Origin: Synergistaceae bacterium UBA4088
GTDB lineage: Bacteria > Synergistota > Synergistia > Synergistales > Thermovirgaceae
Direction of reading: 5' to 3'
Assembly: GCA_002382605.1 (NCBI GenBank)
Contig: DFYG01000147.1
Location: 1-22,178 of the forward strand
DNA: 22,178 bases
Numbering within the stretch: the first letter of the stretch is position 1; every line of letters starts with the position of its first letter. Of the stretch, positions 14,575 to 22,178 are shown one piece after another. Made by a program: the position numbers and the translations under genes. Under the pieces are notes generated by a model. It did not search any database and was not told the origin of the DNA. It worked only from the letters and a program-made list of their open reading frames with translations.

Positions 14575-16223
14575 TCAGCGTAGAACTCACGGACCCCGGT
14601 GCTTTCCGGCTTGAAACCCGACTCGGATCCTGGTTCGTCTCAGCGGCAAACTCCAGGCGGTTACAGGAGGAGCTGGAGAAGCCCGCCTTCCTTTCACTGG
14701 AAGAAATGGAACAGGTCAGGCGGCTTGGGGGCCTTTGCGACAACGGTGCCATCCTTTACGTCCCAGGCCATGGCTGCCTTATATGGCTGTACCGTACGAT
14801 AAACGCGACCCGGGAACTATATTTGCGATGCGATGCAGAAGGACAATGGCATTTTGGCGACCATTTCAGGAACATGCTGGCGGACATCCCGTGCAGGGAG
14901 CGCAATCTGGATGAACATGCCCTTCTGGATCACCTGCTGTTCAGGTTTCCCCTGGGGATCTCTACCCGCGTGAAGGGGATAAGGCGGCTTACACCGGGAG
15001 AGATACTCTGCATCGATACCTCAACTCGGGAACAGCTTTCCAGGCAGGCAGAGAGATCCCCTTGCGAGCCCTTTGAACTTGGGATAGAGGAGGCGGTTTC
15101 AGCACTTGAAGAAAACCTCCGGTCTGCCTTCGATGGATCTGGAACTGAAGATTGTCTTCTTTTTTCGGGAGGCGTGGATTCCACCCTTATGCAAAGCTTC
15201 CGCCCCGTCGGGTCAAAGACCCTGACGGTGACGATCGATTCTCCAGAGATGGCCTTTGAGACAGAATACGCAAAGGCCGCCGCGAATCTTCTCGGTACGG
15301 ACCTGCTGACCATCCCCCTCGACGAAGATGATTTTCTTACACTTTTCGAGGAAACCATAGAGAACCTCGGGCAACCGATAATCCCAAGTTTCCAGCCTGT
15401 TTTCCTGTACCGCGCGTTCCAGGCCCCATTCAAACTGTTCTGGGTGGGAGACATGGCGGACACCCTTCTGGGGCACCCTCAGACCCGCCGGATCATGAAC
15501 CCGGATGAAAGGCCCCGATTCCAGAACAAACTGACAGAACCCTTTGATTCACCACAAGGCTACGGAGCCCTTTCAAATACGAGCCCCGATATCAAGGTTA
15601 TCCGTAAACTTTTTGGCGAAAGGGCTGTTTCGGCCCGTATCGAGAGCCGTCTCTCACTGGTCCTTGAGCGTGCCCGGGTCCATCCCGGCAAACGCCTGGA
15701 GGAACATGCCCAGCTGACTTCGCTTGTCCAATTTTTCTGCAGCGCCACCGAGGCCGCCTGCGGCAAGCGGCAGACAGCAGCACTTTTCGGACGGGAGATA
15801 GGAGCTCCTTTCTTTTCCAGGGATTTGCTGGGACTTGCAACCGCGATCCCGACCGGCATCAGGTTCTTTCATGGCGGAGAAACCAAGCCGGTACCAAAGA
15901 TCCTTCTCAGGAAAAGGCTGCCGGAGTACTCCTTCTACAGTAAAAAAGGGGGAAGCGATATCCCGCGCACTCGTTTCTGCCGATCCGGGCCCTTCCGCGA
16001 TTTTTTTCGGTATTCAGCCTTCCCGGACCCCATGCCTACCGAAGGTAAGGAACTCCTTCTGAACCCTGGGGAGGAGTGGAGTTATCTGATCCTGAGCGCT
16101 GCTATCTTCTCAACCTGGCAGGAAAGGGTGCTGAAGGCTGAGAGGCTTGAAAAGGTACCAGGCACCCGGCTTTTCCGTCTGGGACAAAAATGTGACGACC
16201 TCTCAGGGGAGAAAAGATTATGA
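14571..16223 (+). CDS. asparagine-synthetase-like protein, paralog 2 (no Cys2)
   Basis: 550 residues, ATGA-coupled to paralog 1. Same architecture: N-terminal Ntn-like remnant (WHFGDHFRNMLADIP, 93-107; DEHALLDHLLFRFPLG, 114-129; VKGIRRLTPGEIL, 134-146) with no Cys2 (residue 2 is Ile), then PP-loop SGGVDST (199-205), MAFETEYAKAAANLL, VGDMADTLLG (292-301) and KKGGSDIPRTRF (458-469). The AsnB-like Glu of the second motif is Asp here (GD-x-AD), a conservative change, so activity is plausible. It shares SPQGYGALSNTSPDIK with the matching place in paralogs 1 and 4. Divergence from paralog 1 is large outside the motifs, pointing to old duplication or separate acquisition and different substrates, not dosage. 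Confidence 0.86.
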   Translation: MISVELTDPGAFRLETRLGSWFVSAANSRRLQEELEKPAFLSLEEMEQVRRLGGLCDNGAILYVPGHGCLIWLYRTINATRELYLRCDAEGQWHFGDHFRNMLADIPCRERNLDEHALLDHLLFRFPLGISTRVKGIRRLTPGEILCIDTSTREQLSRQAERSPCEPFELGIEEAVSALEENLRSAFDGSGTEDCLLFSGGVDSTLMQSFRPVGSKTLTVTIDSPEMAFETEYAKAAANLLGTDLLTIPLDEDDFLTLFEETIENLGQPIIPSFQPVFLYRAFQAPFKLFWVGDMADTLLGHPQTRRIMNPDERPRFQNKLTEPFDSPQGYGALSNTSPDIKVIRKLFGERAVSARIESRLSLVLERARVHPGKRLEEHAQLTSLVQFFCSATEAACGKRQTAALFGREIGAPFFSRDLLGLATAIPTGIRFFHGGETKPVPKILLRKRLPEYSFYSKKGGSDIPRTRFCRSGPFRDFFRYSAFPDPMPTEGKELLLNPGEEWSYLILSAAIFSTWQERVLKAERLEKVPGTRLFRLGQKCDDLSGEKRL

Positions 16224-17764
16224 AAGGATATCTGAACCTGGTAATTGAGTATCCGGGGGAAAGGATCTTTGAAACGCCCGCACGGCAAATGATCCTGGTC
16301 GGTCTCTGGGAAAAGAAACTCCCGGATCCCGGCCGTTTCCTTTGTCTTCCTGCCCGACAAGCTATACGGTTGCTTGCCGGATACGAAATCGAAGGATGCT
16401 GTTTCGTTGTCGAAAAGGATACGGAAGGTGCTGTGACCGAGATATTCGCTTACCGGGGACCAGCAACTGCCCATGAAGTTTACTTTTCCGCTGGGCAGAA
16501 CGGGGGCTGGATCATCTCCAACATGTTCAGGTATGTTCTGGGATCTCTTCCCCTGAGCAGGCGGGATATTTCGCCTGAAGGATTCCTTGATTTCCTCCTG
16601 TTTCAGCACAGTCCCCTTCCGGAGAGCCCGATCGGGGCGATCAGGCGCCTCGGGCACGGGGATCTGCTCCACGTTGACCGGAGGGGAGCGCCGAGGATCT
16701 CCACCTTGTCCAGACTGGAAATTCCAGGCCCTCCTTCGGATTTCCGGGCCGGTGTGGACCTGATCGGCAAAACGCTTTCTCTTGCCGTTGAAAACCTTCC
16801 GGAAGGAGTATCGAACCTCCTTTCTGGAGGGATCGATTCGACTCTTGTCCAGGTACTCCTTGGTCCAGGACACGCAGCAGTTTATGCCTCTATCGATTCG
16901 CCGGAATTAGCCTTCGAGGATGACTATGCGACTCGGGCGGCCTCGCTTTGCGGGGTCACTCTGCAGAAAATCAACCTTGCCGAGAGAGAATTCCCGATCC
17001 TCCTGGAGAGGGAAACATCCCTGGCCAGGCTGCCGTTGCCGCTTCTCCAGATCCCTGTGATCTCCGCTGTCTTCGATCATTGCACACCTCACTTCTCTTC
17101 TGGTTTTTCCGCGGACGCTCTCTTTTCCCTCTCAAGATCAAACCGGGAACTTATTCTGAAGGGAGCGGACCCGGTGTCATTTCCCGTGGAGTGTTTTTCC
17201 ACCTCTTCGGAAAGGTCTGTCATCGAGGAGATCTTCGGCAAGGAAAAGGTGGGGGAAAGGATCTGCATGCGAAACGAGTACGTCCGTTCAAGAGTGCGTG
17301 AACCGGAAAGCTTTTCAGGCCTTAACCTGGGATGTCTTACAAGTTTCTACTGCAATTCCTTCCCAGCCTATCGTCAACTGGCTGAGGCGAGGGGAAAAAC
17401 CATCAGCAGCCCTTTCAAGGACCGGCAACTGGTGCAGGCCGCCCTCTCCTTGCCTATCCCCGAAAGGATCCTCCGGAGGGCTATTTTCAAGCCAGCCCTT
17501 AAAGACATCCTCTCCAGGCGCCTTCCAGGCTATCCACTGGAACTCAAGAAAGGGGGTTCGAGCCTTCCACGTACCCGTTTCTGCCAGAACGGACCGCTCC
17601 GGGACTATTTCCGTGAAAACCCCCTGCCGTACTTCGTCACTGAATCAAAGGCAGGCCCTGTCCTGCAGCCTGATCTGGGTTCCAGCATGACTACATTCCG
17701 TTGCATCGCCTGGTCCATGTGGGAAAGATCATTGAAGGAAATACCAAGGGAGGTAACATCATGA
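16220..17764 (+). CDS. asparagine-synthetase-like protein, paralog 3, degenerate acidic motif
   Basis: 514 residues, ATGA-coupled to paralog 2; shortest of the set. The PP-loop is intact (SGGIDST, 202-208), the AFEDDYATRAASL segment is present, and the C-terminal KKGGSSLPRTRF (443-454) is conserved. The second motif reads SGFSADALFS (294-303): the AsnB/paralog Glu or Asp is Phe and the final Gly is Ser, and the region before it (FDHCTPHF) differs from the YRAF/YAF of its paralogs. It also lacks the GY-x-A...PD segment of the others. In the family that acidic residue helps hold catalytic Mg/ATP, so this copy may be weak or non-catalytic, perhaps a partner subunit (inference). No Cys2 (residue 2 is Lys). 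Confidence 0.84.
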   Translation: MKGYLNLVIEYPGERIFETPARQMILVGLWEKKLPDPGRFLCLPARQAIRLLAGYEIEGCCFVVEKDTEGAVTEIFAYRGPATAHEVYFSAGQNGGWIISNMFRYVLGSLPLSRRDISPEGFLDFLLFQHSPLPESPIGAIRRLGHGDLLHVDRRGAPRISTLSRLEIPGPPSDFRAGVDLIGKTLSLAVENLPEGVSNLLSGGIDSTLVQVLLGPGHAAVYASIDSPELAFEDDYATRAASLCGVTLQKINLAEREFPILLERETSLARLPLPLLQIPVISAVFDHCTPHFSSGFSADALFSLSRSNRELILKGADPVSFPVECFSTSSERSVIEEIFGKEKVGERICMRNEYVRSRVREPESFSGLNLGCLTSFYCNSFPAYRQLAEARGKTISSPFKDRQLVQAALSLPIPERILRRAIFKPALKDILSRRLPGYPLELKKGGSSLPRTRFCQNGPLRDYFRENPLPYFVTESKAGPVLQPDLGSSMTTFRCIAWSMWERSLKEIPREVTS

Positions 17765-19098
17765 AACGGGACGTTGACATCCTGATACTAATCGAACACA
17801 TTAACCGGGAACTCGACACGGCCCTCCTTTTGAAGATACTTCTTTCGGCAAAGGGGTATTCTGTCCAGATATCATCTATCCCTTTCGATTTGTGGGAAAC
17901 AGTTGCAACTGTGAGGCCTCGCTTTCTGATCGTCCCATGGGGAAATCTTTCCCTTTCAAAATTCAGACGTTACAGTCTGCAGGAGAGAGAAGGCCTCAGG
18001 ATACTGAACCTCCACCAGGAACAGGTTGCCGTAGAAAGCTACCTCGAATCAGTCAAAGCCCCCAGAGGGAAATCGCTTGATACGTTCCACCTCGTTTGGG
18101 GAGAGAGGTACGAAAAAATCCTTCTGGCCAGAGGGGTACCGAAAGAATTCATTCTTCGCACTGGAAACCCCCGCCTGGATCTCCTGCGACCCGAGATGGC
18201 CTCCTTCAACCCTGACAGGCAAAGGCTGGCCTCCATTTACGGCCTTAACCCTGGCAGCCGCTGGATCCTGGTAGCCGGGAACTTCTCCCTTGTTTCCGCG
18301 AGCAACACGCACATCCGGAAAATGATCCGCCGGGGAAGAAAAGATTTCGCTTCCCACGTAGAAAGGGTCCGATCCCTGTACACGAAAACACTGGGGTGGA
18401 TGGAACGCCTTGCTGGCGAAATGAGCGATCTGGAAATTATCTACCGACCACATCCTTCAGAACGAATAACACCCGGACTCAAGGAAATATGCACCAGGAT
18501 ACCCGGGATAAAAGTGATCAAGGAACGTCCACTCGGGGATTGGATCCTCCAGTCAGATACGGTCTTTGTATGGAGCAGCACAAGTTCGGTTGATGCTCTT
18601 GTTGCGGACAAACCCGTTTTCGCCATACGTAATGGAAATGATGGATCGTCCGCCTTCCGGGGCACTTACTTTCCTATCCTGGATGATCTGCCCACGGTCA
18701 ACAACTACAAGACATTCAGATCATCCGCCATCTGCAATGAAAAACCCTCCACCCATCCCAAATGGAAGAGTTCCTTACTGAAGTTCAAGGAATTTTACGA
18801 TATTCCCCCTGAACCTGCCTTTGTCGCGCTCGGAAGAGCCATTTCACAAATTATGGAAAAAGGTGAAGGTGTTCGTTTCCAACAGGTCCCGATACATTCT
18901 GCTCTTCGATCCTTCTATCGGCTTCAGCATGCAGGGAAAAGAGGCCTGCATAACCTTGGAGTGATCAGGTCGGTCAGGCGCTATGAGCGGGAAGCCGATG
19001 ACAGGCTTGTTCAAAGATCCCTGACCGACAGGGAGGCCTTTCTCACGGAAAAGATGAAAGGAAAGCCGTGGCTGGGAGGGATGTATTCGAATGAATGA
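17761..19098 (+). CDS. surface carbohydrate biosynthesis protein, GT-B-like (CDP-glycerol/capsule transferase type)
   Basis: 445 residues. The start is ATG 17761, which overlaps the previous stop (ATGA), with GGGAGG 7 bases upstream; the frame itself runs from 17701 inside paralog 3. The N-terminal Rossmann-like half begins DILILIEHINRELDTALLLKILL with the NRELD signature (15-19) seen in proteins annotated as 'surface carbohydrate biosynthesis'. The C-terminal half has YRPHPSE (228-234) and WSSTSSVDALVADKPV (271-286), the nucleotide-binding pattern shared with CDP-glycerol transferases and KpsC/KpsS-like capsule enzymes. It is the only glycosyltransferase-like gene in the locus, so it is the best candidate user of the CMP-nonulosonate or UDP-uronate (inference). 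It is soluble, with no signal peptide. Confidence 0.8.
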   Translation: MKRDVDILILIEHINRELDTALLLKILLSAKGYSVQISSIPFDLWETVATVRPRFLIVPWGNLSLSKFRRYSLQEREGLRILNLHQEQVAVESYLESVKAPRGKSLDTFHLVWGERYEKILLARGVPKEFILRTGNPRLDLLRPEMASFNPDRQRLASIYGLNPGSRWILVAGNFSLVSASNTHIRKMIRRGRKDFASHVERVRSLYTKTLGWMERLAGEMSDLEIIYRPHPSERITPGLKEICTRIPGIKVIKERPLGDWILQSDTVFVWSSTSSVDALVADKPVFAIRNGNDGSSAFRGTYFPILDDLPTVNNYKTFRSSAICNEKPSTHPKWKSSLLKFKEFYDIPPEPAFVALGRAISQIMEKGEGVRFQQVPIHSALRSFYRLQHAGKRGLHNLGVIRSVRRYEREADDRLVQRSLTDREAFLTEKMKGKPWLGGMYSNE

Positions 19099-20704
19099 CC
19101 GGTTCCGATTGAAAATGATAAACCCTGAGATCAGAGTCTTTGAAGGAGCCGCTGGAAAATGGTTTCTGTCGGCCCTCGAGTCTTCTGTGCTTGAAAGTTT
19201 CATCCTCAGGCGGGAGAAGGCAGGACTTTCCCCTATCGATATCATCACACGCATAGCATCTGAAATGGAGGAAGGGACCTTGATATTCGCCCCTTCCCCC
19301 GAACTTGCCGACCCTCGTATCCTCGCCTTCAAATCCATCATATGTTCCAGGGATATCTATTGGACATCGCCGGAGGAAGGCAGCTTCATCCTTGCAGACC
19401 GTTTCGCAGATCTTCTTCCGTATCTGCCTTGCCACGACAGGAATCTTTCGGACAGAAGGGCTATTCACTTCCTGCTCGGCTCCAATATCCGGGGAGACTG
19501 GACACTCGTAGAAAAGATCCGGCGCGTAGGGCACGGGGAGATGCTTCTGTTCAAGCCCGGTGAAAAGGAGCCTGAAAGCAGGCGGGTACAACGGTTATCC
19601 TGGAATTCACATATAGATGATCTGAACGGGTCACTGGAAACCCTGGAAAAGGCCCTCAATAAAGTAACAAATATCATTGATACTGTGGATAACAAGGCGC
19701 TGATGTTCTCCGGAGGGACAGATTCTACACTGATATGGGCCTGCCTTCAACCCGAAATACCTGCCCTGACCGGCTTCATCGACTCCGACCCCATGGAAAT
19801 GGAAAGCGCCCGACTGATGGCTCAAAGGCACAACATAGATCACAGGACTCTGCCGGTCAGGGAGAGCAAATTCCTGGACGAATTCAGAAAGACACTAAAA
19901 GATACAGGGTTGCCGTTCATCATCTCAAATTTTCAAATGATCTACTACAGGCAGGCTTTCATGGCTGGATTCTCTCATCTGGTCTCCGGCGAACTGGCAG
20001 ATTCCATCTGGGGAATGACCCACACTACCAGGATCTTTGAAAATGACCTTTCAGGACCTTATGCCGGACCAATGGGGAGATCACCTCTCGATCCCGGCGG
20101 CTATGGAATAAAGGTGCACCTGCTGCTGCCTGATGACCTGGCCCTGCTGGCAGATATCTACGGGGAGGAAACCATCCTCGAATTCCTCTCCGAAAACCTC
20201 TCCTATGCCCTTGCGTGCCTGGAACCTGCAGTTCCGCTTGACAGGGATCTCGGAAAGGGGCATGCGGACCTTGGAAGCCTCGCCTTCATCCTGAACGGCT
20301 CGGGGAGAAGCAACTACCGCCAGGCAGGTTATACTCATGGCGTTGGCCTTTCCTTTCCTTTTGAAACCCTGAGCATGGTCAGCGCGGCGCTCTCAATAAC
20401 CCTGCCCGGCAGGATCCTTTCAAGGGATGGACAGATCAAGCCCCTGATCAGAAGGATGCTTGAGAAGAAGCTTCCCGGGACCGAACTGCCCGAAAAGTCA
20501 GGTTCCGGTTTGCCTAGGACACGTTACTGTCAGGAGGGCCCCTTCAAAGGATTTTTCAGGGAACGCCCCATACCGGGATTCTGGCCATATGAACGGGCCG
20601 CTCTGCTTAGAGACCCGACATGGGAGTCCAGTTCACTGGCCTTGAAATGTGCATCATTGTCAATATGGCTAGAAGAAGTTCTTCAAAACGATCCTCGATC
20701 ATAG
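19091..20704 (+). CDS. asparagine-synthetase-like protein, paralog 4 (no Cys2)
   Basis: 537 residues, start ATG 19091 overlapping the previous gene by 8 bases. The N-terminal remnant includes FILADRFADLLPYLP and EKIRRVGHGEMLLF; the LLF-x-Y segment is changed to HFLLGSN. PP-loop SGGTDST (207-213; Thr where the others have Val or Ile), SGELADSIWG (299-308) keeping the Glu, LDPGGYGIK...LLPDDLALL resembling the same segment in paralogs 1 and 2, and KSGSGLPRTRY (469-479) with KPLIRRMLEKKLPG before it. Residue 2 is Asn, so there is no glutaminase nucleophile. The most divergent of the four, and separated from the others by the GT-like gene, yet still translationally coupled. Last gene of the plus-arm operon; no clear terminator follows in the 52-base gap. 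Confidence 0.86.
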   Translation: MNDRFRLKMINPEIRVFEGAAGKWFLSALESSVLESFILRREKAGLSPIDIITRIASEMEEGTLIFAPSPELADPRILAFKSIICSRDIYWTSPEEGSFILADRFADLLPYLPCHDRNLSDRRAIHFLLGSNIRGDWTLVEKIRRVGHGEMLLFKPGEKEPESRRVQRLSWNSHIDDLNGSLETLEKALNKVTNIIDTVDNKALMFSGGTDSTLIWACLQPEIPALTGFIDSDPMEMESARLMAQRHNIDHRTLPVRESKFLDEFRKTLKDTGLPFIISNFQMIYYRQAFMAGFSHLVSGELADSIWGMTHTTRIFENDLSGPYAGPMGRSPLDPGGYGIKVHLLLPDDLALLADIYGEETILEFLSENLSYALACLEPAVPLDRDLGKGHADLGSLAFILNGSGRSNYRQAGYTHGVGLSFPFETLSMVSAALSITLPGRILSRDGQIKPLIRRMLEKKLPGTELPEKSGSGLPRTRYCQEGPFKGFFRERPIPGFWPYERAALLRDPTWESSSLALKCASLSIWLEEVLQNDPRS

Positions 20705-20756
20705 GGCGGGAACATGGGTGATCTTTCGGCAGCATTCCCGGGAGTAAAGGTTATCA

Positions 20757-21401
20757 TCATCCTGTGGCTAGAGAGGCTGTGAGCATGACAAGGAAGACTA
20801 TGTTGATGGTCACATGTGCGATCATGGTCACGTAAATGCTCCGCGTTCGCCACGCTGCCAGAGCCAGGAGCAGGAACCCCACGGCTATCTGGGGCCATCG
20901 CCACGGCGTCCAAACATGGTAGATACTGAACAGGAGGGTGTTGATAACTGGTGCCCATACTCCGTATCGGTCAATTCTGGGGAGCAGATAACCTCGAAAG
21001 TAGAATTCTTCGGTTATTGGACCGACCAGGCCGTTGAAGACGAATGCTATGACCAAGAGCGCTGCGACAACTCCCGCGAAAGGAAGATCCCCATCCACAC
21101 TGGTCTGCGCAAAGGACAGTATCGGTTCAGGCACCCACGATGGCAATCGTTCGATTACCCAGCCTTCCAGCAGCGATATCCATGCGATCAATGTGAAGAT
21201 GAACCATATGGCCAAGCCAATGGACAACGGCATCAGCCGCCGGGGAGAAAGTTTGTGTCTGTAATCCGTTGCTGCGATCGGAGACCACGAGCCGGTGGTC
21301 CTGCGGGCAACGATAGCCAGGCATCCAAGTTCAATGGGGACGATCACGAACCCGCCCCCCCCTAAAAGGACAAAGATCGGGTCCAGCCCCCATTCTTTCA
21401 A
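20757..21401 (-). CDS. CPBP-family intramembrane metalloprotease, possibly N-terminally short
   Basis: 214 residues from TTG 21401. Membrane protein (about five or six helices) of the CPBP/Abi (CAAX-protease-like) family. Motifs: ITEEFYFRGYLLPR (EE 131-132, R136), LLFSIYHVWTPWRWPQ (H162) and MIAHVTINI (H196, N200). These form the expected metal and catalytic residues and all are present. Many homologs have an extra 60-90 residues with two helices before the 'GxxPxFVLLxxGxxFVxVPxELG' segment that here sits at the very N-terminus. An in-frame TGA lies 24 bases upstream of the TTG, and the start has no ribosome site, so the gene may be 5'-truncated. It converges on the end of the glycan operon (52-base gap). 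The family's bacterial roles are diverse (immunity, bacteriocin maturation). Confidence 0.82.
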   Translation of the reverse strand: MKEWGLDPIFVLLGGGGFVIVPIELGCLAIVARRTTGSWSPIAATDYRHKLSPRRLMPLSIGLAIWFIFTLIAWISLLEGWVIERLPSWVPEPILSFAQTSVDGDLPFAGVVAALLVIAFVFNGLVGPITEEFYFRGYLLPRIDRYGVWAPVINTLLFSIYHVWTPWRWPQIAVGFLLLALAAWRTRSIYVTMIAHVTINIVFLVMLTASLATG

Positions 21402-21479
21402 TATTGGTGCTGTCCCGACGTGTCACCACAGCTGTCACACCTACACGGCCTGTTGCCCAATTGGATGGGACCAAGGTGG

Positions 21480-22178
21480 CTAAGAAGGTCTGCAACCCCC
21501 TCTTATTGTGATTGTGCCTCTACTATCTTTGGGATTTGGCCAATTCAGCGCTTTCCGGAACTCGTAACTTGTAAGAGACTTTGCCCATTCGTGTCCATCT
21601 AAAGAATCCAACATGTAAAGCAAATCTGACACTAGCACCAGGTCATCTCGAATTGAATTAACACCTTCGGGAATTTTTCCAGTATGAGCTACTTTATTGC
21701 GAAGCTCTACCAGTTTCTGCACTTTTTGGATGAAGGGCTTAATTTTTTGCCAAAAATCTATCTCGTTACCCCGGAAACTATGGATTAGAGGAATGTAATC
21801 TCGGAGAAGCTTGAATATTGAAGGAGAAGGTGTTTCCTGCATTAGCCAGGCTGCGTCTGGCGCGATGTGGCTGATATGCATCTTTACTGCAGTTTCAAGA
21901 GCTGCCGTCATTATCAATATTGAACTTCGAGGAGACTCAGAGGCTACGGTAGCAGCTTCTCTAATGAGAGCGTGCCCAAGAGGCTCCGAGAGCTCACCTG
22001 CCGACCAAAGTTCCCGTAGGTCGTTCGAGTGCCCCTCATCCCAATGAATGCCAAACATCGCCTGAACCGTAATTTCTTGGGATGGATCTCCATCGGGAGG
22101 AGCAATCAAGTATTTGCCCGCGCCTACTCTCCAGTAAAGGGCTCGGTCTCTTAAGACATCCCCCGGAGCATCAATACC
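21480..22178 (-). CDS. unknown protein with RNxxxH (HEPN-like) motif, 5' end cut by window edge
   Basis: The frame is open to the right edge: before the TTG at 22109 it reads on through ALYWRVGAGKYL, so the 5' end is outside the window (232 residues seen). The visible part is mostly alpha-helical: a helix around IREAATVASESPRSSILIMTAALETAVKMHI, then FWQKIKPFIQKVQKLVELRNKVAHTGKI with R-N-K-V-A-H, and ending in a helix LVSDLLYMLDSLDG. The ALE.....H...RNxxAH layout is like HEPN-type helical-bundle proteins, where R-x4-6-H can be an RNase site. This is pattern-level inference; no family match is certain. The DNA is clearly more AT-rich than the glycan locus, suggesting separate origin. The CPBP gene starts 78 bases downstream. 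Confidence 0.6.
   Translation of the reverse strand, partial: GIDAPGDVLRDRALYWRVGAGKYLIAPPDGDPSQEITVQAMFGIHWDEGHSNDLRELWSAGELSEPLGHALIREAATVASESPRSSILIMTAALETAVKMHISHIAPDAAWLMQETPSPSIFKLLRDYIPLIHSFRGNEIDFWQKIKPFIQKVQKLVELRNKVAHTGKIPEGVNSIRDDLVLVSDLLYMLDSLDGHEWAKSLTSYEFRKALNWPNPKDSRGTITIRGGCRPS

Noticed and set aside
12892..20704. Lasso-peptide or other RiPP cluster
   Set aside because: Cys-less Asn_synthase proteins recall lasso cyclases, but I find no precursor peptide, no McjB-type protease, no PqqD-like recognition protein and no transporter; the neighbours are sugar genes.
20700..20756. Terminator after the glycan operon
   Set aside because: A CGGGAA...TTCCCG pairing exists (20705-20742) but the loop is over 20 bases and no T-run follows.
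21420..21445. TGTCAC direct repeat between the CPBP gene and the unknown gene
   Set aside because: Two six-base copies 12 apart are within chance expectation and have no context.

Overview
The window looks like a stretch of a mid-GC bacterial chromosome. It probably comes from a Gram-negative-type anaerobe or environmental lineage: there is a lipobox lipoprotein, a His-rich CopB-type metal ATPase, sialic-acid-type sugar genes, and dense operons joined by ATGA/TTGA stop-start overlaps. The sequence alone does not fix the phylum. I see no tRNA, rRNA, CRISPR array, intact insertion sequence or origin.

Left part (1-2.4 kb), envelope or unknown genes: a secreted proline-rich protein cut by the left edge, an uncharacterised protein with a possible bacterial PH-like fold, a membrane protein with a possible PH-like tail, and a DUF4230-like membrane-anchored protein. 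Next (2.4-6.5 kb) come a copper/metal P1B ATPase (CPH motif, His-rich N-terminus) and a frameshifted beta-lactamase-fold serine hydrolase lipoprotein. The gaps between them carry three degenerate copies of a short dispersed repeat, one of which has a perfect 8-bp dyad just upstream of the ATPase.

Centre (6.5-20.7 kb), a surface-glycan locus that diverges from about 8454-8567. The minus arm has a WecC-type UDP-HexNAc dehydrogenase and a NeuA-type CMP-sugar synthetase. The plus arm has GNAT - NeuB - NeuC - polysaccharide deacetylase - three tandem asparagine-synthetase-like proteins - a GT-B-like surface-carbohydrate protein - a fourth asparagine-synthetase-like protein. Nearly all plus-arm junctions overlap, so this is almost certainly one mRNA. 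NeuC, NeuB and NeuA together make a CMP-activated nonulosonic (sialic-acid-like) sugar, and WecC would supply a uronic acid nucleotide sugar. Both products carry carboxylates.

The most unusual feature is the set of four divergent Asn_synthase-family paralogs. All keep the SGGxDST ATP-pyrophosphatase loop, all lack the Cys2 glutaminase nucleophile, and all share a private C-terminal signature (GS-x-[VIL]-PRTR[FY] followed by GP). I infer a set of ATP-dependent, glutamine-independent amide-forming or carboxyl-activating enzymes dedicated to decorating a carboxylated surface glycan. One of them (16220-17764) has lost the catalytic acidic residue and may be a structural partner.

Right part (20.7-22.2 kb), minus strand: a CPBP-family membrane protease that seems N-terminally short, and a more AT-rich unknown gene, open to the right edge, with an RNxxxH motif reminiscent of HEPN domains.
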